From Saprospiraceae bacterium (GTDB lineage Bacteria; Bacteroidota; Bacteroidia; Chitinophagales; Saprospiraceae), in the NCBI GenBank assembly GCA_017995875.1, contig JAGOIB010000004.1, forward strand, positions 1-18,289: a stretch of DNA of 18,289 nucleotides, given 5' to 3'. Position numbers and translations under genes: made by a program. Shown here in pieces: positions 13,499 through 18,289 of the stretch. Numbering within the stretch: the stretch's first letter is position 1; each line of letters starts with the position of its first letter. Under the pieces are notes generated by a model that was not told the origin of the DNA, did no database searches, and saw nothing but the letters and a program-made list of their open reading frames with translations.

Positions 13499-16400
13499 AT
13501 GCGTGTCCTCCTTCTATTGCTTTTATCCTTGACAGTAGTTACTGTTGAAGCACAAATCCAGGTCAGTGGCCGGATCACCCAACAAGCCGATAATGCGCCG
13601 GCAATTGGTGTCACGGTTATGGTACAAGGTACCACGACAGGCACTGTAACCGATTTTGATGGGCAGTATTCTATCACAGTCCCGGACCGCAATGCTGTGC
13701 TTGTATTTTCGTACACAGGTTTTGCCTCGCAGGAAATAGTGGTCGGTGATCGCAATAGTATTGATGTAGCCCTTGACGAATCTGTGTCACAGTTGGATGA
13801 GATTGTTGTCACCGGTTATGGTGTACAAGTAAGATCCAATATCAGTGGAAGTGTAAGTTCGATAGATGCAGAAGATATTGCTGAGCGACCTATTCTCCGT
13901 GTAGAGCAGGCATTACAAGGTCGCGCGGCAGGTGTGCAGGTTGCTCAGGTTTCTGGTTCGCCAGGTAGTGCGCTGACAGTAAGAGTTCGAGGTGTAGGTA
14001 CAATCAACAACAGCGATCCACTGTATATCGTGGATGGCATTCCGGTAGAAGGATTGGATTTTCTCAATCCGAATGATATCGAATCGATTAATGTGTTGAA
14101 GGATGCTGCGTCTGCAGCCATTTATGGATCACGCGGTGCAAATGGGGTAGTACTCATTACGACCAAGGGTGGTAAAAGGAACCAGGCCGGACTGATCAGT
14201 TATGATGGTTATTACGGCATACAACGGCCGGCCCGGTTACTTGATTTGCTCGATGCACGCGAATATGCCACTCTGCAAAATGAAGCTTATGTTGCTGCAG
14301 GTAAAACACCTTTACCTGAATTTGCAAATCCGGAAGTGTTGGGTGAAGGCACTGATTGGCAGGAAGCGATATTTCAAAATGCTCCTATCATGAGCCATCA
14401 ACTCACCTTCATGGGAGGGGGAGAAAAGTCTGCTTTTACCTTATCCGGTAATTATTTTAACCAGGATGGTATTGTTGGCGGTGACCGTGCTAATTTCGAA
14501 CGAACCACCATCAGGCTCAATAGTGCCAATGATTTGAAAAGCTGGCTGACGATTGGCAGTAATCTCGGATTCACCTGGCTGCAGCGCGATGCAATACTCG
14601 AGAATACACAGTATGATTCTCCTATCGTCAGGGCATTGAATATGGATCCTGTGACACCGGTGAAAAAAGCTGATGGTACGTATGCCTATTCCAATTATTC
14701 AGATACTGATATTGCCAACCCTGTCAATTCCATCGAGCAGACCTATAACGAATGGACAACAAACCGTTTCGTTGGAAGTGTGTATGGTGATTTCAAATTG
14801 ACAAAAGGGTTGACATTCCGGTCAACGTATAGCCTTGATGTTACGTTTGCGGTGCAACGGATCTTCTATCCACAGTTTGACCTGAGTAATGTACCTTCTA
14901 TCAGTGAAGCACCACCGGCAGAAAAGAGATTGGTCAATAGTGTAACCGTGGCCAATAACAAATGGACGAATAATCAGTGGGAGAATGTTCTAACCTATCA
15001 GACAAATTTTAATCAACGTCATGATCTAACCTTAATAGCAGGTACGACGGCATTAGAAAATCGATTTGATAATAGTGGCGGAGCAAATACAAATCTACCT
15101 TCCAACAAATGGGAAGATGCATATATATCCAATACAATTGATCCTATCGAATCCCAGAGTTCATTTCAATCTGCCAGTGAGTCTTCTTTGTTTTCCTGGT
15201 TTGGAAGAGCGAATTATGAATTCGACGATACGTATTTGTTTTCAGCAACCTTTCGTGCGGATGGTTCATCAAGGTTTGGCGCAAACAATCGTTATGGGTA
15301 CTTCCCATCATTCTCCGCGGGTTGGATCATGAGCCATGCCAATTGGTGGAATATGGATAAAATCAATTTCTTAAAACTTCGTACGAGCTGGGGGCAGAAT
15401 GGAAATAACAGGATAGGTGATTATAGTTATACTACAGTTGTCTACAGCGGCCAAAACTACACCTTCGGTCCAGGTGAAACGATAACGAATGGAAGTGTGG
15501 CGCTGACCTCAGCAAATCCTGATCTGAAATGGGAAACCAGTACACAGTTTGATCTTGGACTTGATATGGAGATGTATAATGGTCGGATCAATTTTACAGC
15601 CGATTATTACATCAAGAAAACATCTGACATGCTTTACGCAGCACCTATTCCTTTGGTGGCTGGTACGGCAGCACCAATTCAGAATGTAGCAACAGCAGAA
15701 AATCGTGGTGTGGAATTGACACTGTTGTATCGCAACAATGAACATGCATTTACGTATGCTATCGGTGGGAATATCGCTTTTGTCACCAGCGAAGTCACCG
15801 GACTTGGTAAAGGTGGCGAACCAGTGTTATCAGGATATGTTCAATTTGCCAATGCCAATGCTGCGAAAACAGATGTTGGGCATCCACTCGCTTCCTTTTA
15901 TGGATACCAGACAGATGGTATTTTTCAAACTGTTGAAGAAGTTGAGGCTGCGGCATTCCAGAATACAGGTACTGCTCCTGGTGATATCCGTTTCAAGGAT
16001 CTCAATAATGACGGCGTGATCGATATCAATGATCAAACCTATATCGGTAATCCTACACCTGCATTTACGTATGGATTTAATGCTGATCTTGGATGGAAAG
16101 GATTTGAAGTCAATCTCTTTTTCTCCGGTTCTCAAGGCAATGACATTTTCAACAATACGGTCCGCTATGATTTTACATATGTCAACCGGCCATCCACTGC
16201 GCTTGACCGTTGGACAGGTCCTGGTACTTCAAATAGTGAACCAAAGGTTAGCCTGAATGATCCTAACCAAAATGCAAGGATCTCCGATCGGTTTATAGAA
16301 GATGGCTCTTTCTTAAGGTTGAAGACTTTTCAGATCGGATACAATCTGCCGGATGCCTGGTTAGACAAAATGAAATTTGAAAAATTCAAAATTTACATGA

Positions 16401-16546
16401 CAGCACAAAACCTTATCACGTTTACAAAATACTCCGGATTGGATCCTGAGATCGGTAATGTGGGAGGTAGTCTTGAAATTGGTATAGACCGTGGGTTTTA
16501 TCCGCAGGCACGGACGATTATGGGCGGAGTAAGCCTGACCTTTTAA
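13499..16546 (+). CDS. susC-like: SusC/RagA-family TonB-linked outer-membrane transporter
   Basis: 1015 residues. Short signal peptide (1-19, ending VEAQ); CarboxypepD_reg-like domain about 20-92 ('VSGRITQQADNAPAIGVTVM ... FDGQYSITV'); TonB box-like 'LDEIVVTGYG' 99-108; plug domain about 112-228 with 'VRVRGVGTINNSDPLYIVDG' and 'VLKDAASAAIYGSRGANGVV', the SusC/RagA signature; then a large barrel to the C-terminal Phe ('GGVSLTF'). The length is typical for the family. There is no N-terminal STN (secretin/TonB short) domain, so this transporter is not wired to an anti-sigma factor; control by the adjacent HTH protein is more likely. SusC takes up oligosaccharides (or other ligands) across the outer membrane, powered by TonB, with SusD as its lid. 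It begins 58 nt after the preceding gene and ends 16 nt before susD. Confidence 0.96.
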   Translation: MRVLLLLLLSLTVVTVEAQIQVSGRITQQADNAPAIGVTVMVQGTTTGTVTDFDGQYSITVPDRNAVLVFSYTGFASQEIVVGDRNSIDVALDESVSQLDEIVVTGYGVQVRSNISGSVSSIDAEDIAERPILRVEQALQGRAAGVQVAQVSGSPGSALTVRVRGVGTINNSDPLYIVDGIPVEGLDFLNPNDIESINVLKDAASAAIYGSRGANGVVLITTKGGKRNQAGLISYDGYYGIQRPARLLDLLDAREYATLQNEAYVAAGKTPLPEFANPEVLGEGTDWQEAIFQNAPIMSHQLTFMGGGEKSAFTLSGNYFNQDGIVGGDRANFERTTIRLNSANDLKSWLTIGSNLGFTWLQRDAILENTQYDSPIVRALNMDPVTPVKKADGTYAYSNYSDTDIANPVNSIEQTYNEWTTNRFVGSVYGDFKLTKGLTFRSTYSLDVTFAVQRIFYPQFDLSNVPSISEAPPAEKRLVNSVTVANNKWTNNQWENVLTYQTNFNQRHDLTLIAGTTALENRFDNSGGANTNLPSNKWEDAYISNTIDPIESQSSFQSASESSLFSWFGRANYEFDDTYLFSATFRADGSSRFGANNRYGYFPSFSAGWIMSHANWWNMDKINFLKLRTSWGQNGNNRIGDYSYTTVVYSGQNYTFGPGETITNGSVALTSANPDLKWETSTQFDLGLDMEMYNGRINFTADYYIKKTSDMLYAAPIPLVAGTAAPIQNVATAENRGVELTLLYRNNEHAFTYAIGGNIAFVTSEVTGLGKGGEPVLSGYVQFANANAAKTDVGHPLASFYGYQTDGIFQTVEEVEAAAFQNTGTAPGDIRFKDLNNDGVIDINDQTYIGNPTPAFTYGFNADLGWKGFEVNLFFSGSQGNDIFNNTVRYDFTYVNRPSTALDRWTGPGTSNSEPKVSLNDPNQNARISDRFIEDGSFLRLKTFQIGYNLPDAWLDKMKFEKFKIYMTAQNLITFTKYSGLDPEIGNVGGSLEIGIDRGFYPQARTIMGGVSLTF

Positions 16547-16562
16547 CGATCAATAAGACAAC

Positions 16563-18050
16563 ATGAAAAAGATATTCCTACCCATTATTGTTGCTGGCGT
16601 CACTCTGAGTGCATGCGAAAAAGACTTTCTCGAGAAAGCGCCTATTGTAGGTACTACCGAGGAAAATTTTTACCGCACGGAAGAAGATGCGATCGCGTCT
16701 GTTAATGCAGCATATGCATCACTGCAATTTCAATTATCACCTGCGGGCCACTTCAGATGGTTTTGGGGTGACATCATGTCGGATGATGCTATAAAGGGAG
16801 GCTCAGGAGATAATGATGTGGCTGCATTATATGAATTGGAAACATTTAAAGGTAGGACTAATACCGATTTGCTTGAAGCTGAATGGGGTGCTGATTATGA
16901 AGGCATCTATCGTGCTAATGTAGTCCTTGAGAAAGTACCTGCAATAGAAATGGATCCGGTACTCAAAGCACGCATCCTTGGTGAAGCAAGATTTATTCGT
17001 GCATGGAATTACTTTAATCTGGTGACGATGTTTGGCGGTGTACCATTGGCAGATCATGTGCTTGCGCCCTCAGAGTATAATATGCCGCGGGCAACGGCTG
17101 AACAAATATGGGATTTTGTAGAAAGTGACCTGGTCGCAGCTTCTGCAGTTTTGTGGAAGCGCAGTGAATATTCTTCAGCTGATTTGGGTCGGATTACTCA
17201 AGGAGCAGCACAGGCACTCCTCGCCAAGACCTATCTATGGCGTCAGAAATGGCCTGAAGCAAAGGCCGCAACTGAAACCATCATCAATTCTAATGAATAC
17301 ATATTGGTTGCTGATTACGCAGATATTTTCCCGGTGTATGGAGAAAATAATTCTGAGTCTGTCTTTGAAATACAATATATGAATGCATCCGGTGGCAACT
17401 GGGGAAAGAATAATGCCAATGAAGGAAGTTTTACAAATGTATTTACCAGAGCCAGAGGACAATTTGCCGGGTATGGGTTTAACATCCCAACGCAGGATTT
17501 TGTAGATGAGTTTTTCAAAGAAGGATTTGAAGATCCTCGTTTAGTATCTACTGTATTTCGTCTTGGTGATCAAATGGGAGACAGAGGTGTTTTTACAATT
17601 GACGCGACTGGAGGCACCCCGTATATTTATTATTCGAAGAAGTATTTCAATAATAAGAGTGAAGATGCACCCTTCGGTGATCCCAATCCAAATGGTGGTA
17701 CAAATGATCGCGTGATCAGGTATTCGGATGTGTTGTTGATGCATGCAGAAGCGGCTTACCATACAGGAGATGAAGTAGCTGCAAGAAATTCTTTGAATGT
17801 GGTGAGGGCGAGAGTGAGTATTCCTGATATTTCCTATTCAGGTACAGCTTTGCTGGATGCTATCTATCGCGAACGTCGGCTTGAGCTGGGCCTCGAAGCG
17901 CATCGCTTCTTTGATCTTGTTCGTACAGGACGTGCGCCGCAGGTTTTAGGTGGTTTAGGTTTTATAGCCGGAGTGCATGAATTGTTTCCAATCCCTCAGT
18001 CACAAATTCAGGCGACGAATGGGGCGTTGACACAAAATTTTGGTTATTGA
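16563..18050 (+). CDS. susD-like: SusD/RagB-family surface lipoprotein
   Basis: 495 residues. The lipoprotein signal ends LSAC, Cys18. The protein starts 'EKDFLEKAPIVGTTEENFYRTEEDAIASVNAAY', the typical SusD N-terminus. It carries the TPR-like helical regions ('LGEARFIRAWNYFNLVTMFGGVPL', 'GAAQALLAKTYLWRQKWPEA') and the C-terminal SusD domain ('VIRYSDVLLMHAEAAYHTGD', 'RRLELGLEAHRFFDLVRTG', 'LFPIPQSQI'). It forms the hinged lid of the SusC transporter and helps bind ligand. It sits 16 nt downstream of susC and is the last gene in the window. No clear terminator follows, so further operon genes may lie beyond the right edge. Confidence 0.96.
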   Translation: MKKIFLPIIVAGVTLSACEKDFLEKAPIVGTTEENFYRTEEDAIASVNAAYASLQFQLSPAGHFRWFWGDIMSDDAIKGGSGDNDVAALYELETFKGRTNTDLLEAEWGADYEGIYRANVVLEKVPAIEMDPVLKARILGEARFIRAWNYFNLVTMFGGVPLADHVLAPSEYNMPRATAEQIWDFVESDLVAASAVLWKRSEYSSADLGRITQGAAQALLAKTYLWRQKWPEAKAATETIINSNEYILVADYADIFPVYGENNSESVFEIQYMNASGGNWGKNNANEGSFTNVFTRARGQFAGYGFNIPTQDFVDEFFKEGFEDPRLVSTVFRLGDQMGDRGVFTIDATGGTPYIYYSKKYFNNKSEDAPFGDPNPNGGTNDRVIRYSDVLLMHAEAAYHTGDEVAARNSLNVVRARVSIPDISYSGTALLDAIYRERRLELGLEAHRFFDLVRTGRAPQVLGGLGFIAGVHELFPIPQSQIQATNGALTQNFGY

Positions 18051-18077
18051 GCATAGAGCATAGCGCATAGGGCATAG
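18051..18077. repeat. GCATAGN heptanucleotide repeat, four copies
   Basis: GCATAG recurs at 18051, 18058, 18065 and 18072, an exact 7-bp period with a variable seventh base (A, C, G, A). It starts at the base right after the susD stop codon. It is a short low-complexity tandem array of unknown role. Confidence 0.85.
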
Positions 18078-18111
18078 AGTGAATTGTGATTTTCAATGCC
18101 CCGTAGGCGCT

Positions 18112-18155
18112 GCACTGAGCGGGCGAACAAGGATGTGAGGGAGGTAGTCGAAGTG
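18112..18155. repeat. Possible interrupted copy of a dispersed Bacteroidota palindrome
   Basis: GCACTGAGCG (18112-18121) and GTAGTCGAAGTG (18144-18155) together resemble the short dispersed palindromic element CACTGAGCGNAGTCGAAGTG common between genes in Bacteroidota. Here the halves are separated by about 22 bp. The link to that element is from memory and needs a genome-wide search. Confidence 0.3.
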
Positions 18156-18162
18156 GGCTAAA

Positions 18163-18289
18163 GGTTGGTAGCAATGATTTGAAGCTCCGTATGGGCAACA
18201 GGTTGGTATCAATGATTTGAGAAAGTGATTTGAAGCTCGTAGGTGCAACAGGTTGGTATCAATGATTTAAGAAAATGATTTTATGCCCC
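18163..18289. repeat. Three direct repeats with GGTTGGTA(T/G)CAATGATTT
   Basis: Units start at 18163, 18201 and 18251. Unit 2 is 50 bp. Unit 1 is 38 bp and equals unit 2 minus about 12 bp, a loss bounded by the repeated TGATTTGA. Unit 3 runs into the window edge with two A-for-G changes and then diverges. The stretch is non-coding and may continue beyond the window. Confidence 0.8.

Noticed and set aside
17962..18198. 78-codon minus-strand frame over the end of susD and the repeats
   Set aside because: Made largely of translated short repeats (Pro/Ser/Leu-rich) and antisense susD.
18051..18289. CRISPR array in the terminal repeats
   Set aside because: Units are adjacent tandem repeats of differing length with no unique spacers and no cas genes nearby.

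Overview
The window comes from a member of the Bacteroidota, probably a Saprospiria-, Cytophagia- or Flavobacteriia-like lineage. The evidence is a SusC/SusD pair, a protein with a type IX secretion (T9SS) C-terminal sorting domain, a membrane-bound Y_Y_Y/LuxR-type regulator, several TAnnTTTG-type promoter candidates, and many small outer-membrane barrels and lipoproteins. No rRNA, tRNA, CRISPR array, transposase or phage gene was seen.

Left half (1-7706), an envelope and housekeeping region, nearly all on the minus strand. In transcription order from the right: a lipoprotein with two tandem alpha/beta-barrel-like domains (6672-5983, with a strong terminator); an SRPBCC/AHSA1 protein (5757-5329) preceded by a possible 38-codon ORF that overlaps its start by ATGA; an HdeD-like membrane protein (5097-4528); a likely operon of two small beta-barrel proteins and a Gly/Tyr-rich lipoprotein (4391-2528) ending at a clear hairpin; then a BamA/TamA-like barrel (2313-949) and an esterase lipoprotein cut by the window edge (887-1). 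A plus-strand coiled-coil lipoprotein (7107-7574) converges on the regulator gene. Two hairpins separate them, and one contains the regulator's own stop codon.

Right half (7695-18050), a polysaccharide-utilisation-type locus. A 982-residue regulator (minus strand) has a signal/anchor, a beta-propeller sensor, a Y_Y_Y domain, one membrane helix, a coiled coil and a LuxR-type helix-turn-helix, with no kinase or receiver. Divergent from it is a three-gene operon: a T9SS-secreted multidomain protein with three 173-residue jelly-roll-like repeats and two E-set/Cys-rich modules, then SusC, then SusD. The 226-bp divergent intergenic region carries four TGTCGTA heptamers all in 11-bp register (10711, 10722, 10733, 10766). 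These are the most attractive candidate operator for the regulator.

Proposed working model (inference): the regulator senses a glycan or its breakdown product in the periplasm through its propeller and Y_Y_Y domain and binds the phased heptamers with its cytoplasmic HTH. It thereby controls a surface glycan-binding protein plus the SusCD importer. No glycoside hydrolase lies in the window, so the substrate cannot be named. The last 239 bp are non-coding and rich in short repeats.
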